A stretch of 64,000 nucleotides of DNA from Sambucus nigra. Taxonomy: Eukaryota; Streptophyta; Magnoliopsida; Dipsacales; Adoxaceae. The DNA is taken from the NCBI GenBank assembly GCA_949130495.1, contig OX422213.1:52524284-52588283 (forward strand), in the 5' to 3' direction. A program made the translations under genes and the position numbers. This document shows, in pieces, positions 1 to 10,968 of the stretch. The notes under the pieces are model-generated. The model ran no database searches. It was not told the DNA's origin and saw only the letters and a list, made by a program, of their open reading frames with translations. Every line of letters begins with the position of its first letter. Position 1 is the first letter of the stretch.

Positions 1-1524
1 TGGCTATAGCCTGTCCATTGGCAAAAAACTTCAATTTCTGATGAAGGGAAGAAGACAACCCTTTGATGCTGTGGAGCCACAGTCGTCCGAGCAACAGATT
101 GAAATAGGCTGGGATATCGATGAGTTAGAATTCAATAACATGATTTATAAAGCCAACCCCTATTTCAAGATTAATAGATCCCATTACTTCTTGGCGGGTG
201 TTGTCATAGGCATGCACGATAGTAGAGGTTGGAGCAAGGTCACTCACTTTCATTCCCCAAAAGATGAGGGTTCTTAAAGGGAAAACATTTAGAGCTGATC
301 TTTTACCGACGAGTGAGAGGGTAACAGTCTTCCCCATGACTTCGACAGAGATATTGAGAGCATGATTGTGGTTGGGTCCATTCCTAGGGATTTCCTTTTC
401 ATAAAAGGAGAGCATTCGAGTAGAGGTCAAGGATCCAACTAAGTTCACTGCTTCTTCTCGTGTGGTTGAGGGAGGAACTGTGGGTCCTGTGAGTAGCTTG
501 ATTAGGGCATTTTGGTGCAGTTGGGAAGACATGAAAAGTCCCCATAGAGTTATGTTGGCTTGACGTTTCTTCAGTTGATCAAGAACCCTTCTTTCTTCAA
601 GGGTCATTTCTGGCATAGGGATATTCTCAACACCTTTCCCTTTATCGCTTGCTAATGGTTGTAAGCTCAGGTTCTGGTAATGTCTCCCTGACCTGGTCAT
701 GTGGTTCATAGAAGAGGGGAAAAACAAAAATCAGGTTTCTTCATCGATATCAGGTTGCTCAACTACCTGGTTAATCTCTCCTAGCAGCTCCTCGAATGAT
801 ATCATTCCACAGAGGTTGGCTATCAGACTAGTTTTTCTTGCATTTGGCTCTCCATCTGAATCGTCTGAATCATCACCCCATCCGATGACAATGATATTGT
901 CTATCCATGCAAAGTTAATACACTCTACAACTTCTACAGCCTCTTCATATAATTCCTCCATTCGGTAGGGAAATGCAAGACTGAGGGGACTAGGTGCCCT
1001 TGTAATTTCAAAGTGTCGAGCAACTGGAATACTCTACAAATATCACCATTATGTTGAAACAAATCTTCCATGATCTGGACCAGGTCATCTAAACTGACTT
1101 CATCAGCAGGAACTACCCAGTTGTATGACTCTCGAGCCCATTTTTGAGCTTTTAAGAATAACCTACTAAATCTCTAATAGTCAATGGTTATCTGGAAGGG
1201 AAATTTCAGCCCGAACTCTAGGATTTGGTTCAGCACCTCTGATAATTCCATGTCTTTACCTCCAGAATGGGTTTCAACAGCGATGAAGGCTATGGTGAGG
1301 AGTGATAAGGTTTGATCAACAAGGTTGGTAGGGTGTAAGAGGAAACATGGGCATGTTTGGAGAGGTTAAGGAGAGTATATGGGTATAACTGATGATTTAC
1401 TTGGTATGATTGGGGTAGATGGGTCGAGTTCTGTGTCTTCTTCTAGGAAAATGGAATTTATGTCACTTGGGAGTGGATTATGGGTAGTGTTTGGTTTAGG
1501 ATTAGCTGGTGGGGCGATGATACC
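1..1524 (-). pseudogene. Element A gag-protease linker and aspartic protease remnant
   Basis: The longest open stretch (125-727, 200 codons, minus) matches the retroviral-type aspartic protease of element B at 20823-21574, sharing LTGPTVPPSTT, RMLSF and NHNHALNI blocks. The catalytic segment that reads LVDNGSALNV in B reads LVGKRSALNV here, so the active-site Asp is gone. Upstream in the reading direction, 731-961 and 1366-1626 match B's linker between gag and protease. The last bases at 1520-1524 (ATACC) are the left target duplication of element C; the same gag region resumes at 8638. The protein continues off the left edge. It would have matured the Gag-Pol polyprotein; this copy cannot. 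Confidence 0.75.
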
Positions 1525-1535
1525 TGATCGTCGCG

Positions 1536-1745
1536 TGAAAGGTGAACTCGTGTAAGGGCACAGTTGTTGTTTTCGTTTCACTGCGATAATACAAAAACCT
1601 AAATTATGACTACATTTACGGGGCAAGTCTAGCGGTAGTGTGAAAGGTGTGCTAGTGTAAGGACACAGTCGTTGTTTTCATTTCACTGCGATAATACAAA
1701 AACCTAAATTACGACTACATTTACGGGGCAAGTCTAGCGGTAAGT
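1536..1745. repeat. Two-copy 105-bp tandem duplication in element C 3' LTR
   Basis: Two consecutive copies start at TGAAAGGTG (1536 and 1641) and end at AAGTCTAGCGGTA. They differ by scattered, mostly transition, substitutions. The right LTR has a single copy at about 7088-7193. Confidence 0.85.
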
Positions 1746-2310
1746 CGGGTATCAAAATATCCACCGAGACGAGTTGAAATCGACACACAACCACATCATT
1801 CAATCCCATGCAACATTCCTAACAAAGGCATGTAAAGTGTATATATGGGCTAAAACTCCAATGTGGAGTTGGTTATGGGATTGGGGATATGAAACGAAAG
1901 GCTAATATTTAGGCTGAAAGGGGTTAACGAGGGTAAACGTATAAGGTGAGGTCAAGGTCAATATGGGTGATATAACAAAGATGGACTATGATCATTTCAC
2001 AAAGTTTACGCAATTCTCGAGTCAAAACAAACTTTGAAAATCATGCTCAATTAAGGAACGATCAAATGAAAGAATAGAGGGATTACCAACGAATTCAACA
2101 TTTTCAAAGAGGAACTAATAGTGTATACACTCCCAAACGATGAAAGGTACAAAGCTTACCCGGCGTAAGTATATACAATGCAAAAAAATATTACCGAGTT
2201 ATAAAAATCTTAAACCAAATCATTAGAACGATAAAAGTGCATGTGCTCATGGGATTAAAGTTTAATAACTTCTAAAATTGAGAACATGCATCACTGGGTT
2301 GTCTATTGGA

Positions 2311-5239
2311 TGTGACACCCCGACTAATTAAATACCGGGTAGCTACTCCTTTATTCAAATTAATACAAACTGTCAAGTTGGTTCAGTTCACAGCATCACT
2401 GTCGAAAAACATTTATCTGAAATTTCTAGCCACCTAATATTTAAAAAGTGAGTTGTCCAATTTTATTAAATTAAATTAACATGCATCCAAATAAATTATT
2501 AACTAAAGAAATCACAATCACATTACAGTCATAATATAAAATGCTGGAATAAAAATTTAGTCTGGAGTAACACTCCCCTGAACAATCCAATTATTGAATA
2601 AAACCAAATACAAAGTCTGAATAATTAATTAATTAAAATTCGAAACTGAAATGAATCTGAATATGATAAAGCCGTCTCTAAAGAAAAAGGGGCGACATTC
2701 CCTACAGGTGAATAAATCTGAAGTGGAGTCAATGTAGAAAGTGGAGGCGTCTACTATCGAGGTCTTGTAACTTCCACAGCAGCTACAGCACGTCACTGGA
2801 ATGGAACTCCTAAGCTTGGCGTCCCTGTGGCTGGGCACCTAAAAGGTTTTTACAAGAAAATAGATTTGGAAGCAAACGGGTCAGAGCCCGATGTGAAAAC
2901 AGTTTAAAATATAGCAAGTGTTTAATACTATTAAACAGTGAATATAAAATATATGTTGGTTGCGTGCACTCACATTGATTCCTCACCTCTCAACTAATTG
3001 TGCACATCTAACGTATCCGTAACCCGTCCTAGTTATGCCGCCAACTAACTAGTTTAATTCACGACCTGACCTTACATTATAACATGAGAGTCAAAACAAG
3101 ACATTCTAATATAACCTATGCGTGTCATCCTTTTTATTTCTCAGATTTCCTTACTATAATTATTATGTGAAATTTCCATTTTTAACTCCACTAAAAATGT
3201 CACAAGTACTCACCCTTATATTTAAATAAATAGTCTATTTCAATTATAAGTATATAAATCTCATCATAATTATACAATTTTGGCACCTCAAGGCTAAGCT
3301 GCGGTGCACACATACTCTGCTATCGAGTCCCAGTACATCACGTACATAAGGACACGTATTCCGAATCTCTTCGGAACCATCTCAATAAGCAACATTCACA
3401 CATAATGGAGGCGAACATAGTTCACATACCCATGGGTCACGCACATACTTACGCTCCCATGGCCATCTGACTTATCAACTCAGAAATAAGTCATTCACAG
3501 CCCTATGTCCTTAAGGTACCAATCTAAATCCCCCCGTAGGCACACACGGATTAGATGGCCCAGTTCGAAAGTCGACCTCTTATGATAGCAAGTATGATAG
3601 GTATGTTATACACATAAGTCCATATACTAAGCAATCACACCACTTAGATATCTTAAAACATTTAATAAGGTATATTCTACATTCCTATACCGTTTTTCCA
3701 ATTTGTACATCTTTAAGTCTCCGAATAATATATAATATAGACCGCCGACACATCTCACGTCGTAGTTTCAAGTACCTAACGCCTAACCCACAAAAGTTAC
3801 CAAGTCTCCTATTATGTCCACATTTAAATCCACTATTCTTAAGGTCCCCATTTCTGCCATTAACTTTATTTAATCCAACTATCTAAAACTTACTCATCAC
3901 TTCTAAATCTCAAATAGTATCACACTCGTCGAGCCTTATTAAGTTAAATATCATTACCAATTTGACTTCAAATTATAATTCGCGTCTCACAAATATGCCT
4001 ACTGGTCTTCCTTGAATATAATAGTATTCACAACGTTTCTACCGATAATTTTCTAGGGTTGAAATTGTTAAAATCCAACAAAGGAAAAATATAACCGATT
4101 CTGGGAAGGTCGATCGATCGACATTGGAGTGTCGATCGATCGAACGCACCAGATAGGCTACGGCCTGGTTCATTTTTCAATCCAAAATTTATCCCAAAAC
4201 TCCATTACCAGGTATGAAAGTCTAATCTAACATTATAGGATCATCATACAACCAAAATACATCATTGTTAACGTTTCAAAACCTTTTAGTCATCAATCAT
4301 TTGTCTTATATGGATCAAAACTTCAATAAAAACCCTAGTTTTCTATTTTCTTCAAGAACAATGGTGAATCTTCTCTTAAATTCATTTTAAATCATCAAAA
4401 GTTATGTTTGGGGTACTGCATTCGTCCAAAAAAGATCTACATAGAATTCCTAACCAAAGTTTAGAGTTGTACATCAAATTCATTGGGTTTTTCATCAAAT
4501 CTTTCAAGATAAATTTTTAATTTCTACACTAAGCATGGAGGAAATATTCATTGAACTAATGAAACTAAATCACTTGCCTTAGATTTGTTCATCTGATTTG
4601 TTGTTGGTGATTAAAGGTTGAATCTCTCCTCTTTCCGGTTACAAATCCTTCTCAATTGGTGGTGGTGGGTGGTGGTTTGTTTTGGAACTTCTTGAAACTT
4701 CTCTCTAACTCCCGTAGCCCACTTCTATTATTTTTGGCTGATAATGGCCTTAGTGGCCTCTCTAATAATATATAATTAACCTCTAAAATTCGTGGGTCTT
4801 AACTCCTATATTTTTAAAATTACCAAAATACCCTTTTGGGTTGCCGATTTGGCTTAAAAATTCCCCGAGACCAAAACTAAACCCTCGGCTAGTGTTTTCT
4901 AACTATCTCGACCCCTCCGGACACCTTGGCTTACTCAAAATGACCATTCGGTTGTTAAAAAATAAATTACTTTTTAATCTAATTAAATTCATTTCTGACG
5001 TGACTGACACGCACGTCCCAACTTAATTTCCCAAATTGTCGTACTTCTGCCTCGCGACAATTTTAATATTTTCAATACTCATATATTACCATATATACTC
5101 AGTAATATTCAATATTATCATCATAATCGTATACCAGTTCGCGTCTCGTTAGTATTGAAATCCGGATTAATATCCAATTAATTCTCATTTAATTAATTAA
5201 TCCATTAAATAAAAATCAATAAAATTACGGGGTATTACA
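2311..5239 (-). mobile_element. Solo LTR of a Tekay-like chromovirus, same family as element D
   Basis: Reads TGTGACACCCCGAC at the left and GGGGTATTACA at the right, the reverse complement of the ends of the element D LTRs (45535-48483 and 53342-56288). Its 2929 bp compares with 2949 and 2947 bp. The flanks TTGGA (2306-2310 and 5240-5244) are a perfect 5-bp duplication, so one full element inserted and later collapsed to one LTR by recombination between its LTRs. It diverges from element D most in a palindromic block at 4109-4143. The short frames inside (2629-2838, 4841-5026) are not genes. Confidence 0.93.
4109..4143. repeat. GATCGATC palindrome pair inside the solo LTR
   Basis: A perfect 14-bp palindrome GTCGATCGATCGAC at 4109-4122 is followed by the 12-bp palindrome TCGATCGATCGA at 4132-4143. 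It sits where the element D LTRs carry their TTCGAA palindrome cluster. Confidence 0.9.
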
Positions 5240-5416
5240 TTGGATCGGGCAATTATTGAAATTTATCATCGGAAACAAGGGAAAAATGCCCAAAAAAGGA
5301 GAAAAAAGAAAGAAAATCTTTTTGAAAATTTTCATTTTTTCTAAGAAAAGCCTACTAAGTAACTAACATGTGAGAAAAAAACATGGACTAAATAAAGAAA
5401 TGGATAGAATATCCCA

Positions 5417-5429
5417 CACCCCCTAACTT
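5417..5429 (-). promoter_or_regulatory. Polypurine tract of element C
   Basis: The minus strand reads AAGTTAGGGGGTG directly before the left LTR. The identical tract is at 63390-63402 beside element H's LTR, which supports both the tract and the LTR edge. Confidence 0.75.
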
Positions 5430-5894
5430 AAAACCTGACATTGTCCTCATTGATAATTAAGAACCAAGTTAAAGAGAGGAAAATAACGATATTAGCCAAA
5501 ACTAGAGCGATCCCCATATGAACAAGTCCAAAGAATCTACAAAACAAATTAGTACAGAGCATAGCAAAAACAAATAACAAAAAGTTAACTAATTACACTA
5601 GACTAAATTAAAAAGGAGAGAAAAAAATAAAAAGAAAGAATAAAAAGCTAACTATATACAACCTACTATTTAGGCCTCACACTAACTATACACTAGAAAT
5701 CTAAATAGCTGAGGGTCCACCGTGAAAATGATTTGACTTTAGAGGATAACCGGTGTACCTTCACTTTCAAGCATGCCTTTCGAAAAATATGAATTACGTT
5801 TTAACAACGGAAGGCATGTGTAAGGCGTAAGAAATGAACCATCGCCAATTAAAATTTTTGGAGGGACGATGGGGGCTTTGGATTGAACGGGTGA

Positions 5895-6218
5895 CTAAAA
5901 CATGTGGGGACTGAGAAAATCTAAATATCCTCCCAAGGATTTTGAAATTGGAATGGGAGGTGGCGCACACAAAGGCAAAGATGCAATCGTGGAAGGCGAC
6001 TCGAGCAAGTACTCCTCATCGGCGAAAAGGTTTAAAACATTAAAGTTTGAAACCGAATCACTGGGTACTTGTGATGGTGTGATAATAGAGAATGAAAATG
6101 GGGATGAAAGAAATTCAAACTCATGAGATGAATCATCATCGCATGAAGATTGAGTTTCGAAGGAAATAATATCATTTTCAATGAAATGTTCTTCTTTGGG
6201 GGCCAAACAAGAAATCAT
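5895..6218 (-). CDS. Unrecognised 107-codon reading frame in element C
   Basis: Acidic, serine-rich frame (MISCLAPKEEHFIENDIISF at its start, then SSCDDDSSHEFEF) without a domain I recognise. It lies downstream of the 166-codon frame at 6301-6801 on the same strand, about 80 bases apart in a different frame, so the two may be pieces of one decayed protein. Element C has no other coding content, so this may be a residual or lineage-specific internal ORF. It may also be chance coding in AT-rich sequence. Confidence 0.35.
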   Translation of the reverse strand: MISCLAPKEEHFIENDIISFETQSSCDDDSSHEFEFLSSPFSFSIITPSQVPSDSVSNFNVLNLFADEEYLLESPSTIASLPLCAPPPIPISKSLGGYLDFLSPHMF

Positions 6219-6300
6219 TTCATTGCAAATAGATATTACGTCATTTTCATCCTCACTTTCAATATCTATTATGCAATGGGCAAAATTCTAGAATGGTTTG

Positions 6301-6801
6301 TTACAAAGTAGGCACAAAGACCTCATTTGGTTCAAAAAATTCCTCTACTTCGAAAGTCTCAGAAGCAAAATCGTCGTCGGACTCAACTAATAAATCCAAG
6401 TCATGTTCCCACAAACGATTTTCTTCCCGGTAACGATTTTTAATTTTCTCATTTTCATACATACGCAATCCATCACCGAATGTCATAGGTCGAGGTGCGA
6501 ATACATGAGAATGGGAACTTTGAAAATTACCATCGGACTTAAACGGAAACTCATTATTATAGGAATTTTTAAAACTATTGAAATTCGTTTCAAAGTTCCT
6601 ATTATAAGGAGGTAAAGGCCCAAAATCATTATCATCATCATCAAAATTCCAATAACCCAAGTTTTGACTTTTGTTATACTCTCCCAAAGTCATATTTGAA
6701 TTTGGAATACTTTGGGATTCTAAGTATTCACCGAAAGTCAAAGGATTAAGAGAATTTTGAGAATTATAACAATGATTACTGAAAGAATTGGAATAAGACA
6801 T
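6301..6801 (-). CDS. Unrecognised 166-codon protein with TFGEY-like repeats, element C
   Basis: Asn-, Ser- and Phe-rich protein starting MSYSNSFSNHCYNSQNS. It contains a loosely repeated motif: LTFGEYLESQSIPNSN, MTLGEYNKSQNLGYWN and PMTFGDGLRMYENEKIKNR. The C-terminal half is acidic (DLLVESDDDFASETFEVEEF). The ATG at 6801 lies about 255 bases downstream of the PBS, where a gag gene would start. That position and the repeats suggest a genuine element-encoded ORF. I see no CCHC knuckle, protease or RT. I recognise no family and propose no function. Confidence 0.5.
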   Translation of the reverse strand: MSYSNSFSNHCYNSQNSLNPLTFGEYLESQSIPNSNMTLGEYNKSQNLGYWNFDDDDNDFGPLPPYNRNFETNFNSFKNSYNNEFPFKSDGNFQSSHSHVFAPRPMTFGDGLRMYENEKIKNRYREENRLWEHDLDLLVESDDDFASETFEVEEFFEPNEVFVPTL

Positions 6802-7056
6802 GCTTACCCAAAGAATGGCTTGAAGTGGCGAATTCCATAAAGTAAGTGCGAGCGGGAAAAATTCAAGCGTTTCTAAGTGCTCAAATGTGGAAGTCCTGCA
6901 ATAAGATTAGCAAATAATACAAATAGAAAGAAAATACTACGAAATACTAAATCAAATAAAGTCTAAAATAAACTCATCCCTGATAACAATGCCATTTTGA
7001 TCGTGCAAGTTGTCGGGATCAAAACATTAAACCAATTAAGATTTAAAGAAAATCAT

Positions 7057-7073
7057 CCCCGGTAACGGCGCCA
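7057..7073 (-). promoter_or_regulatory. Primer binding site of element C
   Basis: The minus strand reads TGGCGCCGTTACCGGGG three bases after the LTR end, as expected for priming by a tRNA; the form resembles the Asp-tRNA type common in plant gypsy elements. A degenerate second copy with an LTR-end-like tail lies at about 6975-7003, so this junction is partly duplicated. Confidence 0.8.
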
Positions 7074-7076
7074 TTT

Positions 7077-8632
7077 TGATCGTCGCATGAAAGGTGTGCT
7101 CGTGTAAGGGCACAATCGTTGTTTTCATTTCACCGCAATAATATAAAAACCGAAATTACGACTACACTTGCGGGGCAAGTCTAGCGGTAAGTCGGGTATC
7201 GAAAGACCCACTGAGACGAGTTGCTAGAATTTATATGATTTAATATTCCAGAAATAAAAGTGGAAAAAGGTGATTACAAACTAAAAAGGAAAAGATGCAT
7301 AAAGGGGAAATGATTATCTAGGCAAGGGTATTGAAACTATATTAACAAAGCGAGTAAAACTATAGGTTCCGTCGAATATCCCTCACCCGGATTAATTTGT
7401 ATAAAATGGATACATGGGTCGACGAGTTATTATGATTGCGTCTCGTGTCGATAGTTAATTGAATCATGGGTTGTCGAGCCCCTAAATCCGTATAAAAGCC
7501 TAATATGATTTTGGCGTCAACAAATACCCCGAAAATTGCACACCCAAGGTTGTAAGCACGAGACATACATCATATGCCCCGTCAAATCTCTTAGGCACAA
7601 TAACTAGGACAACACACCCGAAATAGACCCATTAAGACCATCACCAAAGCAAAGCAACATGTAAACTCGAGTGAGTTCCATTCAAACACAACCTAATTTA
7701 AATTAGCTAGAAGGCATGATAAAAATGCGGTAAATGAAAGCGATAAATAAACGCGGTAAATCTGCACTAGAAAGTGATTAAATTAAAGCATGTAAATCTA
7801 ATTAACAAAGCATGTAAATTAATCAAGAAAGAAAGAATAAAGGAAATGCAAGCTATATTAATGGAGAGGGAAGATAAAAGTACAATCTTACAAACCCAAA
7901 TGTTGTCACACCATATGAGGAAGAAGAAAAGAGCTCTCAACTCCCAAACCCTAAGCTAAACTAACATAAAATCTATTCTATCTCTTTATTTGATATTTAC
8001 AACAAAAATCCTTTATATAGTAAAAGGAATTAAATTAGAAAAGAAAAGAGAAAAGAAAAGAAAAGCCAAAATATCAGCTGGAAACAGGGGATCGATCGAT
8101 CGATCCCCTGTGATCGATGGCAAAAGTATCAGCCTAATATCTCCCCACGATTTGGCAAAATTGAAGGATCGATTGATCGATCCTTTTGATCAATCGATCG
8201 ATTAAGCGGGTATGAGCACACTGCATTTCTTTTCCTTCTCTTCTCCCCTCTTTTGGTTTCATTATTTTTCCCTTCGGCTAAAATGGCCGTAACTTCTTCG
8301 TTCTGAATCAAAATCGTGCACCGCTTATGGCCACGTGAAGCTTATGAGGATAGATACAACTTCCGTGTAGATGTTGGGATAGGTGCCCAAGCTGTGAAAA
8401 GACTAAAATGCCCTCGAACGTGCGATCATGTACAAAAATCGAGCGAAATGCGTCCGAACTTAACACTTAGCATCCAAATACCTTTAAAAGCTCAATTAAC
8501 CCTTGGAAAAGATGTTAACATATAAATTCGAGGTTATCGGGTTAACGAGCATAAATATAGGGAATAAGATACTCGAGGGGGCTAAAATGCATCGGTTCGA
8601 GGGATAAAATACGCAATATTTGCATATTATCA
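7077..8632 (-). repeat. Element C 5' LTR (right copy)
   Basis: 1556 bp from TGATCGTCGC to ATTATCA. It aligns along its length with the element H LTR (to 63389), including a palindrome cluster. A minus-strand TATA-like CTATATAAAGG at about 8009-8019 lies 66 bases downstream of a perfect 26-bp palindrome, consistent with a U3 promoter. The frames 7774-7959, 7990-8205 and 8316-8525 are incidental. Confidence 0.85.
8085..8205. repeat. Palindrome cluster with GATCGATC cores in element C 5' LTR
   Basis: A perfect 26-bp palindrome at 8085-8110 (arms CAGGGGATCGATC) is followed by GATCGATGG and by nested imperfect palindromes around 8165-8204 (AAGGATCGATTGATCGATCC and TGATCAATCGATCGATT). It lies just upstream of the probable TATA box on the minus strand. 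Confidence 0.9.
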
Positions 8633-8637
8633 ATACC

Positions 8638-9921
8638 CTGGTCAATCAGGCTTTGGATTGTGTTTCGAAGATGGAAATATTGGTCGGTGGTATGGCCAGC
8701 AGTTTGGTGATAGTCACATTGGGCATCATGTTTGAAATTCTTTGGAAGCGGGTTTGGTAATGGACGAGGGTCCAAGGGTTTGATCAGGTTTCAGTTCAAG
8801 AGAGCCTAGTGGACTTTGGAGAGAGGAGCGTGGAGCTCGGTATATTCTTTTCGAATTGGGTTTGGGCGACTTCCTGGTGCCCATGAAGTGACAGGCTGAG
8901 AGATATTATTGATGGAAGAGACTGAGGTACTAGTAGGCTTTTCAAATTTTCTAGGAGAAAACTGTCCAGAGGCTTTCTTCGGTTCAATTTCTGTCTTGGC
9001 AAAACTTTCTTTGATTTTTACTCCTGCTTCTCGGAGGGCTCGAAAGTGAGGATAATACTGTCCTCCCATTATTGCTCGGACATGAGGTAGAAAGTTATTC
9101 TTCACAATGCTGACTTGTTCTTCTTCGGAGGGTGGATTAGTCATGGTAGCTGATTTTTCTCTCCACCCTGCTATGAAGTTGCTGACTGATTCCCTAGGAT
9201 TTTTCTTAAGTAGCTATAAGTCACGACGGGTAACCCCTAGCTCCTCGTTGTACTTATATTGAGACATAAACTCACGGGAAACGTCTTCTTAACTGCGGAT
9301 TCTAGATTCGTCAAGGGATAGGAACCAATGGAGGGCAATATCCTTCAAAGTCTACTGGAACATCTCAGCCATTATTCCTTCAAAAGCCCCTAGGAGAGTC
9401 ATGGCTCAGTGATAGCTATGGAGATGAATAATCGGGGGTCCACTGCCTCCAAACTTCTCGATATTGGTCATCTGGAATTTTTCTGGTAACCTGTCTTTAG
9501 GATAGGGAGACATGTGTGTGTAGTCCATGTAGTTCCCAGAGATTTTGACCATGTCTAATTTCTTGGTTAGCATCTTGAGGTCTTCCTTGCCCTTGTTTAG
9601 TTCTTCCTCTTTTGAATCAATAGTTACGAGTAAATTAGCCCTAGTCTGACCAAGGTTTGGCATAGGAAGCTGGGCTGGTGGCAGCCCATTAGCTAGAGGA
9701 GCATGCAGAGCATGGTGGTATTTTTCAGGAACCCAGATAGGTTTGGGATCGGGCGGACCCATAACGCGAGGGAAAATAACCTCAGGATATTCGGGGATAG
9801 GGACTCGATTTCTTTGCATACCATGAACCTCAGTTTGAAGGTTATTAATTTTGGCAGTGAGCTGAGCCAGAACCATCAACAAATCCGACTGTACATTCGG
9901 CAATTGATCTGTATTCTCCAT
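8638..9921 (-). pseudogene. Element A gag remnant (Ogre/Tat-type capsid and nucleocapsid)
   Basis: Starts at the ATG at 9921 (MENTDQLPNVQSDLLMVLAQ), the same start context as element B's gag at 23584. The first 171 codons are open to 9406. The frame then continues in pieces with in-frame stops and shifts through a capsid region (MTNPPSEEEQVSIVKNNFLP near 9140) to a C-terminal zinc-knuckle-like CDYHQTAGHTTDQYFHL (8680-8730), where the last Cys is replaced by Tyr. Element C cuts the gene just downstream. Gag forms the particle shell and binds RNA; this copy is dead. Its shadow frames at 8796-9002 and 9703-9981 are not genes. Confidence 0.8.
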
Positions 9922-10968
9922 GGAAGGCGGGTGAGTCTCAAACTCGAAGAAAGCAAAGGGACTGATAGAACTTCGGGGTAGTTCAACTGAAGACCGAATC
10001 CAATAGGGAGCCAGACCAAGGGTATGTGATCAACCTAAGAAGAAAATGGAATTTATATTTTTTTTGGAAAAGCAAAAAGGGACATTTTTTTATTTTTGGA
10101 AAAGGGGGAAAATATTTTTGACATTTTTTGGAAAAGATGAGAACGAAAATGTATTTGGTATTTTGATGAAAGAGGAAAAATGTTTTCGGATGCTTTTTTG
10201 GAAAAAGAAATGGGAAGAGACTAGATACGGGTCCCAGTATGATTATTATGTTTATAAGGTTCTCACTTGTATTAAATTTTCCTAAATGCAAAATAAAATG
10301 CCAGACGGGACCCAAGCCTGGAAAAATTGGGTTTATAACATATATAAAGCTATGGTTGGACTTGTAACCAGGCTCACGGACAAGGTCCTATTAAAAAATG
10401 TACGACAATTTGTGCGACAGGCTAACCAGGAATTTCGGCAGAGTTTTAGGTCAAAACTGGCAATCTAACATATGTGTCCTAGGCTTGACACCTATATGCG
10501 GGTATGCAGTTGGTTGGGTGAATCGAAAAGGGTTCTCCACTTTGGCGTGACTTCCACGATACACTTCTTGATTTTGAGGGCAATCGGTAAGTGTTGACAA
10601 TCCATTTGATATACCTTAGTCTACGTGAATTGCCTCACTATATACCTCATGGGGACGGTACATGTGAGAGCAAATTCGATATACTCGACGTACGTGAACG
10701 AGTTCCCTGTGATATACCTCCTGTTATGACTTTGGTCAAGCGGTATGATGCGGGGGAACCATTCGATATACGTCGAAGGTACTTGGCCAATGGAAGGTGA
10801 GAGTCATATTGCTTAGGTTAACTATGCCCTGCCGGGCCAGCGCTCATCACGAAGTGACCCTCCAGTACAAAATTTGGTAAATAAGAATGCTCTTTGGTGA
10901 TGTCATGTAAATCATGCATGATTCTCTTATTAGTATCCTATGATGAAAGTATCTTTGTTGATTATGCC
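9922..10968 (-). other. Element A leader, gag side
   Basis: Untranslated leader between gag and the point where element B inserted. It aligns with B's leader at 23585-24600. The gag-proximal part (about 10040-10230) is a degenerate run of TTTTTGGAAAAG-like units whose open frames (10046-10285, 9983-10315) are low-complexity artefacts. About 10560-10800 holds several spaced ATATAC motifs, also present in B. Ends at 10968, where B begins. Confidence 0.75.

Larger units (their letters stand above)
1525..5416 (-). repeat. Element C 3' LTR (left copy), interrupted by a solo LTR
   Basis: Begins TGATCGTCGCGTG like the right LTR at 7077 and runs to the polypurine tract at 5417. Without the 2929-bp solo LTR and its extra target duplication it is about 960 bp, against 1556 bp for the right LTR. 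Similarity is plain only over the first roughly 250 bases (to about 1773). That part contains a 105-bp tandem duplication (periods starting near 1536 and 1641) absent from the right LTR. The rest could not be aligned to the right LTR by eye. Confidence 0.7.
1525..8632 (-). mobile_element. Element C: non-autonomous LTR retrotransposon inserted in element A gag
   Basis: Bounded by TG (1525) and CA (8632) and flanked by a perfect 5-bp duplication, ATACC at 1520-1524 and 8633-8637. A's gag sequence is continuous across this point when compared with B near 22300-22320. Minus orientation follows from a PBS beside the right LTR (7057-7073) and a polypurine tract beside the left LTR (5417-5429). The internal region (5417-7056) has only two short unrecognised reading frames and no gag-pol domains, so it would depend on proteins from another element. 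The left LTR carries a solo LTR insertion. The two LTRs agree only near their PBS-side end (see findings). Confidence 0.85.

Noticed and set aside
5902..6126. 74-codon plus-strand frame overlapping the minus-strand ORF in element C
   Set aside because: Shadow of the minus-strand frame 5895-6218; no start context or domain support.
10046..10285. 79-codon Phe/Lys-rich frame upstream of element A gag
   Set aside because: Low-complexity TTTTTGGAAAAG leader repeats; not open in element B's equivalent leader.
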